Assembly: GCA_949825045.1 (NCBI GenBank)
Contig: OX463806.1
Coordinates: 42,990,208 to 43,054,207, forward strand
Length of the DNA: 64,000 nt
Direction of reading: 5' to 3'
DNA from: Argyresthia goedartella
Taxonomy: Eukaryota; Arthropoda; Insecta; Lepidoptera; Argyresthiidae
Shown here: piece by piece, positions 9,105-19,345 of the stretch
Position numbering within the stretch: the stretch's first letter is position 1
How the letters are laid out: every line of letters begins with the position of its first letter
Notes under the pieces: generated by a model
The model's input: the letters and a program-made list of their open reading frames with translations, nothing else
What the model was told of the DNA's origin: nothing
The model's database searches: none
Position numbers and translations under genes: made by a program

Positions 9105-12100
9105 TCATTCATGAAATATGTCTATGTTGATTTCACTACAGGTGTTGTTATATATGTCGCACATTCTGGGTATCGGCGAGTGCTTGTAAATATTTGTCCT
9201 ACATAGAGGTGTATGGAGGGTGTTGGAGATACGTTTTCGTGGGTAGTTGTAGGGGACTGTCAGTCCAATCTGGCTCAGGATGTTGCTGACATCTAAGTGA
9301 TTGTTACAGACCTTATGCAGGAATAGAAGGTCGTGTAGATTTCGTCGGAAGTTCAAAGTATCCATGCCGAAGTGGTCTAATCGTCGTTCATAGGTATCCC
9401 TGTGTGAAATCCCCGGTTGGCTGTACGCTAGATGTTTGGTAAATGCCTGTTGGATGCGTTCTATTCTATCGGAGTGGACTGCGTAGACGGGATTCCAGAC
9501 AAGGGAAGCGTACTCAAGGTGGCTTCGAACCAGAGCATTGTATAGGAGGATCTTGGTGGTGGCGAAGCGAAAACCTTTGGAATTGAGCTTTATAAAGCCT
9601 AGCATTTTTGCGGCTTTACGCACAGCGGCGCTGATGTGGGATGCAAACTTGAGGTTGGAATCCATCAGTACACCGAGGTCACGCATTTCTTTCACGGTTT
9701 GAAGTACGATACCGTTGAGAGTGTACGAGGAAGCTATTGGCGTTTTCTTGTTGGTGAAAGTGATGTGATAGCATTTTGTTGCGTTGAGAACCATCCCATT
9801 ATCATGGCACCAGAGAGAGAGAGAGCACCACGCTATTACGTTTTTGCAACAATTCCACGTCAGCCTCCGACACAATGGTCTTGTATAGTTTTAAATCGTC
9901 CGCAAACAGGGAATATTTAATTCAAGTCATTGATGAAAATCAGAAAAAGTACGGCTCCAAGGTGAGAGCCCTGTAGGACTCGTGATTTCGTGTGGTATAG
10001 CTGAGACTTGTGTCTACTCACTGTCACTGTTTGAGGTCTCTGTGAGAGATGCGACCCAAACCAATCCAGCAGTGACCCGTGAACACCAAGTTCTGCCAGA
10101 TTTCTCAGGAGCAGCAAGTGGTTTACCTTGTTGAAAGCGCTTCTGAAGTCGGTATACACTGCGTCCACCTGGAGACCTTTGTACAACTCACGGGATATGT
10201 CATTGACGTATGAGATTAGATTTGTTTCCACCGATCGTCCGCGCTTGAAGCCGTGCTGTTCAGGTGAGATAAACTTGTCGATGTGATGTGTGATAAGTGG
10301 GCAGATTAAGGATTCAAAGAGTTTTGAAAAGCACGATAGTATATGTTCGATCCATACATTACGGAAATTGAGGGTAGTGAATGATTTGCCGCTGCCCGAT
10401 ATGTTTGAACCACCTACCCTCGATTTGGCGTGAAAAAACGGTGGAAGGACCGGTAACGGTCGTTCAGTTCGCTTCAAGCAGCCCCGTGGTGCACTTGAAT
10501 TTTGAGCCTAAAAGGACGTTCCTTACATTTTCCTTGCTCCGTGAGCTTTTGTTATTTCCTGCATCTATCTGCCGTGCACGGACTTTACACCAGCACTCAG
10601 CAGCTCCGATCTACCAGCGCCAACTTGGATTTGGTTGGTGAAGGCATTAAAGGTAAGTGGTAGATTAATTTGCTTCCTCTTTTCTGTGTGTTTGGATCGT
10701 TCGTAACTTTACATCGCATCATCCTACCTAATTAGTATATTTTATTCTATTATACAGTCCACAACGCTCCTCTTGAAGTGTTTGGTGAAATACCGAACAG
10801 TATAGAAATAGGTTGGTAGTTTTTGATGTCGCTTTCATCACCCTTTTTGTAGAGCGAAACTATTCAAATTTTTTTTATTCGTCGGTGAAGCAACCCTTTT
10901 TCAAGGATTGATGAAATATTACAGAGAGTGGGAAGCACAGGGCTGGTGCACAGAGTTTCACAAACACTGCGGGAATGTCGTCGGGACCCGCGCCTTTAAA
11001 TACCTCAAGGGTTTTGCATTTTTTAAGTATCTCACGCTCGCTGATTATGATTTTAGACAGGCCTATTTGGTTGGGTATATGTAGGATGTAGGTCAGTGGT
11101 TTTTACTGGGTCTTGATCCGTATAGACTGACGAAAAGTGCCCAGCAAAGAGCTGTGCGATCTCGCTTACACTGTTTGCCGATTCGTGGTCTTTAAACATT
11201 CTCGCTGGAAGTGAAGAAAGACCTTTTCGTTTGGACTTGATGAAACTGCAGAAGGCCTTGGGGTTATCTGGAATACTGGATTCTATATTGATCAAGTACG
11301 TTTTCATGCAAGTGTCACACAGTTTATGACAGCGTTCTCGGGCGATCTCGAATTCTATTTTGTCACGGGGGTTCTAGTATTTACGATATTTCCGTCTAAT
11401 TCGTTCCTTTTTAGCAATCAGTCTTATCAGCTGTTTGCTGAACCAGGGAGGACGTTTGCTTTAATTCTCTGTTTAGGGACATGTTTGGCAATGACATCTT
11501 TCAGTGTGGAATAGAAGAGTGAGGTCATTGCATTGAAGTTTTTACAATGATGGAATATGTCCTCCCACTTGATGGACTTTAGATGCGATTTAAGTCCCTC
11601 AAAGTCGGTTTTGAAGAAGTTGTGTCGATGTCCAACGTTGGGTTTAAGGTGGGTAAGGTGTGATGAACTTATTTGGATGTCTAGGGGAGGGTGGTAGGAG
11701 TTTAGCTTGCTTAGGGTGTCAGAAGATCGGGCGACGGTCACATGGGGAACACTTGTGAGTACTAAATCGAGAATATTGTCATCCTTATTACCGATGCAGT
11801 TAAATTGATTCAGACTGTTTATCGCAATAAAGTCAATGAGTTGAAAGCCTAGGGTACTTTCGTAGTTGGATGGGACCATGTGAACGTGGTTAGCGGCTCT
11901 GTTCCAATCTATGAAACCTAGATTAAAGTCTTCGTCGGCGTAGTTGAGAATTCTATCGGCGTTGTCGAAAATTTCAGATAGGTGTTCTAATTTTATTGGC
12001 GATGGTAGATATACAGCACATGGCCAGCTTTTTTGTGCAGCCTCCAGTCCTGGTTTCAACAGTAACCCATAGGTCCTCACCTGTCTTTACTTTCCCAATT

Positions 12101-12375
12101 TGTCACGCGAGTAGATTGATATTTCACTACTTAGACGATCCATTCTATGGATGTTGTATTGTATCTAGATGTTGTATTAAATCAGAATTTGCGACATTAT
12201 CATTTAACCAAGTTTCTGTGAGAACAATTATTTCATGATCGCTGCTAGATATGTTTTTGTAGAGTTTATTGGTTTTGGTCCGTAAACCGCAGACATTTTG
12301 ATAGTATATTCTAGCGAATTTAAAGTAATTAACACCATAAAAATAGTTCAATAAAACAATTATAGAGTCTAACAC
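9105..12375 (-). pseudogene. LINE-Q ORF2 (endonuclease plus reverse transcriptase), broken
   Basis: ORF2 of a Jockey-type LINE in at least five frames. The endonuclease part starts with YYQNVCGLRTKTNKLY and LTETWLND (12375-12145) and continues with DFNLGFIDWN and DLVLTSVPHV (12080-11427). A linker follows (11307-11053). Reverse transcriptase motifs: LYKKGDESDIKNYQPISIL near 10860-10805, then after the solo LTR SCFSKLFESLICP, GFKRGRSVETNL, YTDFRSAFNKVNH (motif A), SRVLQGSHLGAVLFLIFINDL (motif B) and, one frame over near 9895, YSLFADDLKLYK with the catalytic FADD kept. The C-terminal domain is 9875-9105 (LGVLMDSNLKF, LEYASLVWNP). It cannot make a full protein now. Confidence 0.85.
10344..10799. 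mobile_element. Solo LTR inside LINE-Q
   Basis: A 456-bp insertion starting TGTTCG and ending CGAACA, so it has LTR-type TG...CA ends in a short inverted repeat. It is flanked on both sides by the 5-bp duplication GTATA (10339-10343 and 10800-10804). Removing it restores the LINE-Q reading PISIL-SCFSK. It has no coding content. On the plus strand AAAG|GTAAGTGG (near 10648) and a pyrimidine-rich stretch ending TATTATACAG (near 10757) look like a donor-acceptor pair. On the minus strand AATAAA near 10742 could be its poly(A) signal, so its orientation is undecided. Five-bp duplications fit BEL/Pao or Copia better than most Gypsy elements. No internal region remains nearby. Confidence 0.8.
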
Positions 12376-13245
12376 ATCAAACGTAGGCTATCTTCGCTTC
12401 GTATGAGTAGAGCCTGGCAGTTGGTGTCCTTTCTTGCGAGAATTTTGCCGTTGCGAACCCATACGAAAGTGTATCCCACCTCTTTAGACTTCTTACGAGC
12501 GGCTGCGTGTAGTGATTTGTTTGCTGGCGTTAGGTGCTCGGAAACGAAGACAGGTTCACAAGGCCCTCCGAAGCCAAAGTGTGTGGAGCTCAACTTGTCC
12601 TTAGGCTTAGCCTTGTTGAACTTTGCTACGGCGGCGAGAACAGAGTCGCGGGGACTGCGCAATTTCACTACTACAGCTCTAGGTTTGTTGTTGTCTTTAC
12701 TCATGTTGGCGACCCGGGTGGCGTATAAGATTTCGCTGTCGTCCAGTGGGCTACCGACAATCTTTGTGAGTTGCCCTACCGTATTTGGTAGGTTCTCAGA
12801 TTTGTGCTCGGGAATTCCGTTAATCTCTATATTAGATTCACGCATGATTTGTTCCGTGATCGTGAGTCTTCCGGAGAGCTCTTTTACTACCGATTTTTGA
12901 CTCTCATTTTCTTACTTCATTGTTGAAATTGTGTTAGAGTGTTCTTCAAGTCTGACCTTCATGTTCTCGAATTGCTCGTTGAAAAAGGCCATTGAATCGG
13001 TAAGTCCGCTGATGAGGTTGTTGGTGCTCTTGAGTTCAGCCGATATAAATTCCTTTATAGTTGCTCGTAGAGCTCCAGTCATCTCCTGTTTCAAGATGTC
13101 ACGCAGTCTATCCTCAGTTAAGTAATTCTTGCTGTTCTTAGGGCTGTCTGCAGTGGCGACGGCGGCGGTGGCACATCGTTTTTGGCCAGTCGGGAGAGTC
13201 ACGAAGGAGTCGTCATTAGCCTTTATCGGTGTTTTGGAGTCATGT
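12369..13245 (-). pseudogene. LINE-Q ORF1 (gag-like, L1/Jockey type) with one stop
   Basis: A nucleic-acid chaperone type ORF1 of about 290 residues. The N-terminal half is a predicted coiled coil (RDILKQEMTGALRATIKEF, then a Glu/Lys-rich heptad-like stretch). The C-terminal half carries the conserved blocks RESNIEINGIPE, ATRVAN, RAVVVKLRSPRDS, EHLTPANKSLHAAARKK and GYTFVWVRNGKILARK. The frame is continuous apart from one TAA at about 12912-12914 (TMK stop ENE). Its last codons overlap the start of ORF2 in another frame. ORF1 proteins coat LINE RNA in the cytoplasm. Confidence 0.75.
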
Positions 13246-13458
13246 AAATATCTAAAGTAATAAAGACATTTGATTTGATTGAAGGTTGATTGATTGAAAT
13301 GAGGTCTAACACTTTTTTTTATTTTCTGGCAAATTGGCATACACCAGACTTCATAAATATTTATTTAGATGGGTTTTGACAATACCTAAATTAACTGTTA
13401 TGGAATTTTTCATAGCTATTTTAGTTAATTTTGTGTTGACTTAAAACCGACTTTTTAT

Positions 13459-13540
13459 CATTTTCCCCCGATACCGTCACTCTCTCACTGCGACTCTTTC
13501 CGCTTGGAGTAACAGGGACCTTTGCACGGATGAGGTATCC
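13459..13540 (+). repeat. Dispersed repeat, copy 1
   Basis: CCGATACCGTCACTCTCTCAC, then CTTTCCGC.TGGAGTAAC.GGGACC and TTTGCACGGATGAGGTATCC match the reverse complement of 47056-47142. Class unknown; the two copies are about 85 bp and well conserved. Confidence 0.65.
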
Positions 13541-13544
13541 CCTG

Positions 13545-13680
13545 AAAGTTGGACTCCAGGGCCCTGATTCTCAGCCATTCGATATACGGATATCGACACC
13601 ATATATCGAGTGTTTTTTTATATCCACCATTTTATCAAGTGGTGATATTGCACGAGAATCGCGCCCTACAGTCGGACTTT
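13545..13680. mobile_element. MITE-like palindromic element (136 bp)
   Basis: The terminal inverted repeats are about 28 bp and imperfect: left AAAGTTGGACTCCAGGGCC..GATTCTC; the right end read in reverse gives AAAGTCCGACTGTAGGGC..GATTCTC. The interior has no coding capacity and contains ATATCGACACCATATATCGA. The target duplication is unclear, so the superfamily is not assigned. Confidence 0.6.
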
Positions 13681-13689
13681 TTAGTTGGT

Positions 13690-14123
13690 TTCCTAAACGT
13701 TAATTCAAATATGAAGTTAAAACTGAAAACAAACAAGCTATATATAAATTATCGTACTCTATTTCATTGAACGTGGAAATAAAACTGAGAAGTTGATTGA
13801 ATCTCATACTCCAATGCACGGTAGTAAAAACAAAAAGACGCTGTTTCTCATTCCCATGACATTTGTCAATCTGGTCATCCTCAGTATCCGCAGACCACAG
13901 ACCGATCTATCAGCCGATGGTGTGGGGCTTAAATAAAATACTCAGATTAAAATTACAAGACATGTAATTTTCAACGGTTTAAACCTGTTCTTAGCTACCT
14001 GGCAGCATTAGTAGAACAAACTAATTCAAAAATATTTATGTATTTACATTGATTTTCAGTCAAGAAATTATGTCAGACTTAACTAAACAGCTTTGATACC
14101 TTGAAATTAAAAGTAAAGGCTGT
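13690..14123. other. 3' flank of the Tweedle gene
   Basis: AT-rich sequence beyond the stop of the minus-strand Tweedle gene. No perfect AATAAA for that strand is obvious within 150 bases; variants such as CATAAA near 14036 may serve. Confidence 0.3.
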
Positions 14124-15329
14124 TCAGTGAAGCCTGAACTTGGGTGGGCCATAAGTTTCATACGGCACGCCTTGACTAGTGGAGATCACCTGGGATCCCT
14201 GATGCTGCCCTTCGCCTGATTGTTCGTTGTTCTGATATCCAATGGTGGTGTCGCTGCTCGCACCATTGTTGAAGACGGTTGACGAAGATCCAGCGTTGGA
14301 TTGCTCATCGTGATGTTCGTGGTGATGGTCGAAATTGTCTGCGTTATCCTGGACAAAAAGTTGAGACTGCTCCTGAGCAGTTGGAGTAGCCTGGGAACTG
14401 ACAGATGACTGAGCGAAAGAAGAAGCCACTGACCCGCCTGTGTTTTCAGTCACAGATTGACCTTGGTTCAAGTCATTGACAATGTTATTGATCACGGCTT
14501 GAGAACCTTCCTTGTTGTTGTACTTGATGAAGTACACTTCAGGCTTCGCTGGTGGCTTCTGTTCCAACTGGGGTACAACAATATCTTTTGCTTCTTCAGG
14601 CTTCTGGACCAAGACATAGACAATAGTCTTCTCGTCGTTCTGTTGCTGGATTGGCACCAGTTGAGGCGCAGTAGGCGCGACAGTCGGGGTTTTGATGAAG
14701 ATGATCTTATAGTGCTTCTGAGGGGCAGGCAGGACGACAGGCTGACGGAGCTTGACCTGTTCTGGTTCTTCGGGCGCGGTGTGAACGTAGAAGTGTTTGA
14801 ACACCTGCGCAGGTTGCTGCTGTTGTTGCGCGTAGTATTGTTGGAACTTCTGCGCGGAAGACGACTGGTATTGCTGCTGGTAGTTGTGGCCGGCCTGGCC
14901 TGATTGGTGCTTGTAGTAACTCTGGGAGGGTGCCTGCAGACCACTGAGGACTGCATGGTATGGTCCTGCCGACTGGTAACCAGACTGCTGAGCATTGCCA
15001 ACTCCTGACTGGTATCCAGACTGTTGGTTGCCGTGGTAGTGTGCTCCTTGGTACAGGGCGTTCTGAGAGCCAAAACCTGACTGCCCTGCGTTTTGGTACC
15101 CTTGATTGGTGGTTTGGTAGTTGGCGCCGTTCTGTTGTTGTCCGAACTGTGAAACCTGGCCTTGGTATCCCTGGCCTTGGTAGCCCTGGCCTTTGTACCC
15201 GTTGTAGCCGGTGTAACCAGTGCTTCCCTGGTGGGCAGGTACTCCGTATGAAGTCTGCGGAACCTTGTAGTGGTAGCCAGTAAGGTGACTGACGTCCGCC
15301 GCCACTAGGCCTAATATCGCGGTGACTAC
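14124..15329 (-). CDS. Tweedle (DUF243) cuticle protein, main exon
   Basis: The exon encodes about 401 residues and starts at a clear acceptor (CTTTTTTCTTTGCAG then GTA, phase 0). The opening VVTAILGLVAADVSHL is the signal peptide minus the first few residues, which insect cuticle genes usually keep in a separate mini-exon; that exon was not found. Next come about 150 residues rich in Gly, Tyr, Gln and Ser, with repeats GYQGQGYQGQ and QSGYQSG. The Tweedle domain has all four signature blocks: KHFYVHTAPEEPE, KHYKIIFIKTP, EKTIVYVLVQKPEE and KPEVYFIKY. The tail is His/Gln/Ser-rich and ends YGPPKFRLH. Tweedle proteins are secreted by epidermis and build flexible larval cuticle; they bind chitin. 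The frame is intact. A TATTTAAA motif on the minus strand near 15491-15498 is a weak promoter candidate. Confidence 0.92.
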   Translation of the reverse strand, partial: VVTAILGLVAADVSHLTGYHYKVPQTSYGVPAHQGSTGYTGYNGYKGQGYQGQGYQGQVSQFGQQQNGANYQTTNQGYQNAGQSGFGSQNALYQGAHYHGNQQSGYQSGVGNAQQSGYQSAGPYHAVLSGLQAPSQSYYKHQSGQAGHNYQQQYQSSSAQKFQQYYAQQQQQPAQVFKHFYVHTAPEEPEQVKLRQPVVLPAPQKHYKIIFIKTPTVAPTAPQLVPIQQQNDEKTIVYVLVQKPEEAKDIVVPQLEQKPPAKPEVYFIKYNNKEGSQAVINNIVNDLNQGQSVTENTGGSVASSFAQSSVSSQATPTAQEQSQLFVQDNADNFDHHHEHHDEQSNAGSSSTVFNNGASSDTTIGYQNNEQSGEGQHQGSQVISTSQGVPYETYGPPKFRLH

Positions 15330-16049
15330 CTGCAAAGAAAAAAGGTAATCATGAGAAAAAACATTATTACTAATGTATTATGACTACCCCAGAGTGATTG
15401 TTGGTAATAAGGGTCTGAAATACGTATCTTTGATAGCCGTGTGACGCAACAAGGACTTCACGATAACAGAACCAATACCAGTGGTCAATATTTAAATAAA
15501 AGGGAAACAAGCAAAGATTTTGATCCTATGCTCAATAGTTAAAACCTTTCGATAAAATTCCGGGAAATATGCAAACGGTTTATTGCACCATTAATTCACA
15601 TCAAAGTGGACTATACCTGTATGTACTAATATGCAGGCGGTCTTCACTGTTTCTCAAACTCGACCGGTCGGGTCGGGTCCATGGTGGATCAGTGACCCTA
15701 TTCTTGCGACACTGGATCGCATTCCGCCGCCGCCAGCGATACTTTCCTCGAAAACAATTGCGCAACGAAATAAGCTCTCGTTTGGACAACCATACATAAT
15801 TGCTCTGATGACACCCGGAATGGCCCGAACTACGAGAGTTTGGTATGTGGACGGTGTAATTTGAAACTGACAGAATAACTGCTTATTTGTCTATACATCA
15901 TTTTACGTATGTAGAGTTAATTGCATACCTGGTGTTACGGTTCCGAGTAATTTGATGGATATGTGGCGTACGGACTGTCTGACTTATCGTATTAACAGAC
16001 GTACAGGAATCAAAAAGAAGAAAGAAGAAAGAGTATTTGATAACATATA
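15330..16049. other. Intron and upstream region of the Tweedle gene
   Basis: It should contain the intron, the first coding mini-exon and the promoter of the Tweedle gene. I found no unambiguous ATG plus donor, so exon 1 stays unplaced. A GC-richer patch lies at 15660-15740. Confidence 0.35.
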
Positions 16050-16268
16050 ACATAGCGTCACTCCTTTTTCCATACGGGATGGCAATTTAGCCAGTTATTA
16101 CACTTCATATTTGCGTTTCCTTACAATGTCTCCCATCACCGTTAGAACGTTCGTATAAAGTACTTAAGATAAATTACTTTTCTCATTGGTACACGGTCAC
16201 CACCGGGATTCGAACCTGCATCTCCTGCTTAAGAAGCAAGCGTGAAAGCCACTAGACCGCGGAGCCCC
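16050..16268 (-). mobile_element. SINE-C copy
   Basis: Well-preserved minus-strand SINE. The head, at 16200-16268, reads GGGCTCCGCGGTCTAGTGGC with a perfect B box GGTTCGAATCC. The 3' body contains the TTTTCCAT..GGGATGG and CCATCACCGTTAGAACG blocks of the family. Confidence 0.8.
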
Positions 16269-16349
16269 AATTTGATAACGTCGACAATGGAAACAAACTA
16301 AGCATCATCAAACAAGACAAATTAGTTTAAAATTATTAGACAAATTAGA

Positions 16350-16515
16350 GTTGCTTTGCACGCGCAGGTCTTCCCCCGCTCAACCATCACTGTTCCTACC
16401 CATCATGGTTTGCTGGAAGAAATCTCTGTCAGAGATAAGTCCGCCTTTATACAAGTTTATTCTATTATATGTACCTAAGTCTGTTTTGTGTATTACAAAG
16501 GAATTACTAAATCAT
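16350..16515 (+). mobile_element. LINE 3' tail with conserved hairpin
   Basis: 5'-truncated tail: ATGGTTTGCTGGAAGAA, hairpin ATCTCT (16422-16427) GTC AGAGAT (16431-16436), then AAGTCCGCCTTTATACA. Same family as 1965-2128 and 29740-29895. Confidence 0.7.
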
Positions 16516-16994
16516 AAACAATATTCTGTGGGACACGGTGCAAAGTTGCAGCGTCATGATTATTGAACTTTGAAATGTTGGGGGATATTTGTCCCTTAGT
16601 CACTAGTAGTAAAACACTAGTAATATTTTAATGTGTTCTCAGGGACAAAGTTCTAAACAACTTTCAGCAGGTGTTTTAAACGGATTAGATATGACTGATA
16701 ATGATATACTAGAAATACTAGACAATGTCAATACCTCGTAAGAAAAGCATCATGTTTTTTACGGGGTCTTGCAGACATGTTTGCAAAATAACTTAACTTT
16801 AAAACAACCTGTAAAACTGGTACATTTTTCACGTATTGGCAGTATTATCTAATATTATAGAATTTCATTTATATTTGACATCATATGACTACGTAACGTC
16901 ACGTTTTTGTGGATAATTAACTTATGACAGTGAATTCTTAAATTATTTTACGGATAATTGATATTGTCAAACAAATGGAACATAAAAATTAATA

Positions 16995-17450
16995 ACATAA
17001 CATAGCCTCAAGCCTTTTTACATACGGGGTGGTAGAGGCACAATTGTGCCGACTTTGAGCCAGTTAATAAATACTTCATTTTGCGTGACAGGGAGCTAGC
17101 CTATCGCTGCAGCTATGGAGTAATGAAGGTTGGTAATATTGTACACATAGGTCTACAAACAACCTGCTCAACAAACAACCTTACCCATGTTAACCTGGTT
17201 TGCTGGAAGAGATCTCTTATCAGAGATAAGCTCGCCTTTGTACATTTTTTTCTTGTTTTTTTGTATGATTTGTGTGCAATAAAGAAATCATGAACTATGT
17301 TTCCTCACGATGTTTTCCATCACCGTCAGAACATCCGTATCATTATACTTAAGTTAAATTAATTATCTAAATGGTACAGAGTCAGTAATCGAAACTGCAT
17401 CTCCTGTTTGAGAAGCAAGTGTGAAACCCATTAGACCACGGAGTTCTCCA
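16995..17450 (-). mobile_element. SINE-C copy split by a LINE tail
   Basis: The SINE body runs 16995-17130 (GGGGTGGTAGAGGCACAATTG; GGGAGCTAGCCTATCGC) and resumes at 17300-17450 (TTTCCTCACGATGTTTTCC; head with GGTCTAATGGG-type box at 17405-17445). The 17131-17299 insert is a LINE tail, so this SINE is older than that insertion. Confidence 0.75.
17131..17299 (+). mobile_element. LINE 3' tail inserted in SINE-C
   Basis: Carries ACCTGGTTTGCTGGAAGAG, hairpin ATCTCT (17212-17217) TATC AGAGAT (17222-17227), AAGCTCGCCTTTGTACAT and terminal GTGCAATAAAG. It interrupts the SINE-C sequence GAAGGT/TTCCTC. No clear target duplication. Confidence 0.7.
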
Positions 17451-17477
17451 AAAAAAATCAATGTCGTTCAGTATTGT

Positions 17478-17945
17478 ATCTTTAGGGTTCCGTACCCAAA
17501 GGGTGCCAAATGGTACCCTATTACTAAGCCTCCGCTGTCCGTCCGTCCGTCCGTCCGTCCATCCGTCCTTCTGTCACCAGGCTGTATCTCATGAACCGTG
17601 ATAGCTAGACAATTGAAATTTTCACAGATGATGTATATCTGTTGCCTCTATAACAACAAATACTAAAAACCAGAATAAAATAAATATTTAAGGGGGCTCC
17701 CATACAACAAACTTTTTATTTTCTCGTATTTGCTCGATATTGATAACGGCAAGAGGTAGATACTTGAAATATTCACAGAATATTATGTTATATATTCACT
17801 TTAAAAATAAATTCATTAATTAAAATAAAACAAATTTAAGGGAGGCTCCCATACAACAAACATGATTTTTAGCCGTTTTAATAGATAATGGTACGGAACC
17901 CTTCGTGCGCGAGTCCGACTCGCATTTGGCCGGTTTTGTCATTCA
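17478..17945 (+). mobile_element. GGGTTCCG repeat, full copy
   Basis: Starts AGGGTTCCGTACCCAAAGGG and ends CCGACTCGCATTTGGCCGG. Inside are a (GTCC)n stretch at 17532-17560, CACCAGGCTGTATCTCATGA and two AAGGG.GGCTCCCATACAACA blocks. This family is very common in Lepidoptera. It has no coding capacity here; I do not assign its class. Other copies: 23570-23900, 34018-34460 and 41850-42115. Confidence 0.75.
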
Positions 17946-18274
17946 TACATTTATTCACGCAGTAATCAATTGTGCATGCCCAAAGGCTACTTTAAGTTTG
18001 TTTTTCTTAAGTTAAGGTAGATACTTAAAATATTCACAGAATATTATGTTATGTATTCACTTTAAAAATAAATTAATTAATTAAAATAAAACAAATTTAA
18101 GGGAGGCTCCCATACAACAAACATGATTTTTAGCCGTTTTAATAGATAATGGTACGGAACCCTTCGTGCGCGAGTCCGACTCGCATTTGGCCGGTTTTGT
18201 CATTCATACATTTATTCACGCAGTAATCAATTGTGCATGCCCAAAGCCTACTTTAAGTTTGTTTTCTTAAGTTA
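17754..18274. repeat. Recent tandem duplication, unit about 261 bp
   Basis: Unit 1 (17754-18014) and unit 2 (18015-18274) are nearly identical, with only a handful of substitutions and one lost T. The unit begins inside the GGGTTCCG repeat and ends in its unique flank (CACGCAGTAATCAATTGTGC), so it is a segmental tandem duplication rather than a second insertion. Confidence 0.9.
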
Positions 18275-18439
18275 CTACTATTTAACTCAACCATAGTGAA
18301 ATGTGTTTCAAAGTGGTGTCAAAATCAAATCATATAGTTACTTGTCAATGAATCTTTGCTTCGTCATCCCAGATTGATAAGGGTGGGCGGAGTGGATGAT
18401 CACTTCATTATTATAATAGATTAATAATTTTCGGTGGTG

Positions 18440-18535
18440 TTTCGCAAAGCTGCGGCGAGGGGCTAGCCCTCTGTGACAACATATTGAATTACTGGCTAAA
18501 CGTAACGAGGGCGTTACTTTTCCTCTGCCACCCCA
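18440..18535 (+). repeat. SINE-C fragment
   Basis: GCTGCGGCGAGGGGCTAGCC and CTCTGCCACCCC match the 3' half of SINE-C (compare 25545-25610). The head is absent. Confidence 0.5.
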
Positions 18536-19122
18536 GGTAACCTTGTTATATGACAGTTTATTTTGTCCTCTCCTACTTCAAGGTCACGAAAAAGCTTATC
18601 TATAAACTTCTCTATTGTCGCTTTGATTTGTCTTCTTTCCCTAAAGGCTTCGGGGAGGGTTTCAATTATAAGCAACTTATGAAGTATGTAATACCAAATT
18701 CGAAAGCGGTGCCGCGTTGTTGTGACATTATGGTGGCCGGCCAATTGACCACACATTTGACAACGTTGACCTACCCTGCCACCGACCTGCCGGTTGTGTG
18801 CCGAAGGCTTAATGAAACCCAATGCCAGTATCAATCAAACATTACCTAATATGACAAAAACAATGACATCTTCAATCAATATGGGCCGGGCGGTCAGCTG
18901 ATTTGTATATATGAAAAATTATGTGGCTCAGATCTAATTTATTTCCTAGAGAAAGTCGTTCAGAATGATGTCCCTAAAAAAACATGTAACATGTAACACC
19001 TTTTCTTTCACCCTCTGTAGTATATGCATGCCGCAGGCTTTAGGGTCTAAGTACAAAACTATGGACGCCTGTTTTTAAAGACAAAAAATATGGGATTTGA
19101 CGTTTGTGTTGAGGTTAAACTC
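18536..19122. other. Intergenic; unrecognised 106-codon frame
   Basis: A minus-strand open frame (18834-18514) encodes a basic protein with CQMC and HHNVTTTRH. I recognise no domain and it overlaps a SINE-C fragment, so it is not called a gene. The rest is AT-rich and unremarkable. Confidence 0.25.
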
Positions 19123-19345
19123 GACGACCGAGTCGGCAGTGACCCTGCCTACGAATCCATGGGTCCCTGGTTCGAGTCCCGGTGGGGGAAAATATTTGTT
19201 TGGTGAGAACGGATGTTTGTACCTTAGTCATGGTTGTTTATCTATCTAAGTATACTATTTATCTATATAAGTATGTGTACAGTGTGATACAGGGAATCCT
19301 AGTTTGGGGCTAGATCAATGTGTGTAAAAATAGGTCCAAATAAAC
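19123..19345 (+). mobile_element. SINE-A copy
   Basis: Head with CGACCGAGTCGGCAGTGACC and B box GGTTCGAGTCCCGGTGGGGG, body AGAACGGATGTTTGTACC, and 3' core GGGAATCCTAGTTTGGGGC TAGATCAATGTGTG. Plus orientation. Confidence 0.85.

Larger units (their letters stand above)
8845..13245 (-). mobile_element. LINE-Q: near full-length two-ORF Jockey-type LINE
   Basis: Minus-strand non-LTR retrotransposon with both ORFs recognisable. The 5' part (13245 to 12369) is the RNA-binding ORF1; 12375 to 9105 is ORF2 (endonuclease then reverse transcriptase). The 3' end is a non-coding tail finishing in (AAAT)n near 8848-8865, directly next to the LINE-P end. ORF2 is broken by several frameshifts and by a solo LTR at 10344-10799. 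A short stretch 13250-13305 beyond its 5' end (AATAAAGACATTTGATTTGATTG) looks like the 3' tail of yet another LINE in the plus direction. Confidence 0.85.

Noticed and set aside
14457..15283. Open frames on the plus strand and in another minus frame across the Tweedle gene
   Set aside because: They are shadows of the repetitive, GC-biased Tweedle coding sequence; only the 14124-15329 frame has domain blocks and a signal peptide.
15460..15500. Exon 1 of the Tweedle gene next to a TATTTAAA motif
   Set aside because: The plausible reading would need ATG where the sequence has GTG (GTGAAGTCC), and no suitable donor follows; left unplaced.
17532..17560. (GTCC)n run as part of a CRISPR-like array
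   Set aside because: It is a simple microsatellite inside the GGGTTCCG repeat, with no spacers.
18514..18834. 106-codon minus frame with CxxC and His residues
   Set aside because: Cys/His spacing fits no finger I know, and one end lies in a SINE-C fragment; kept only as a note.
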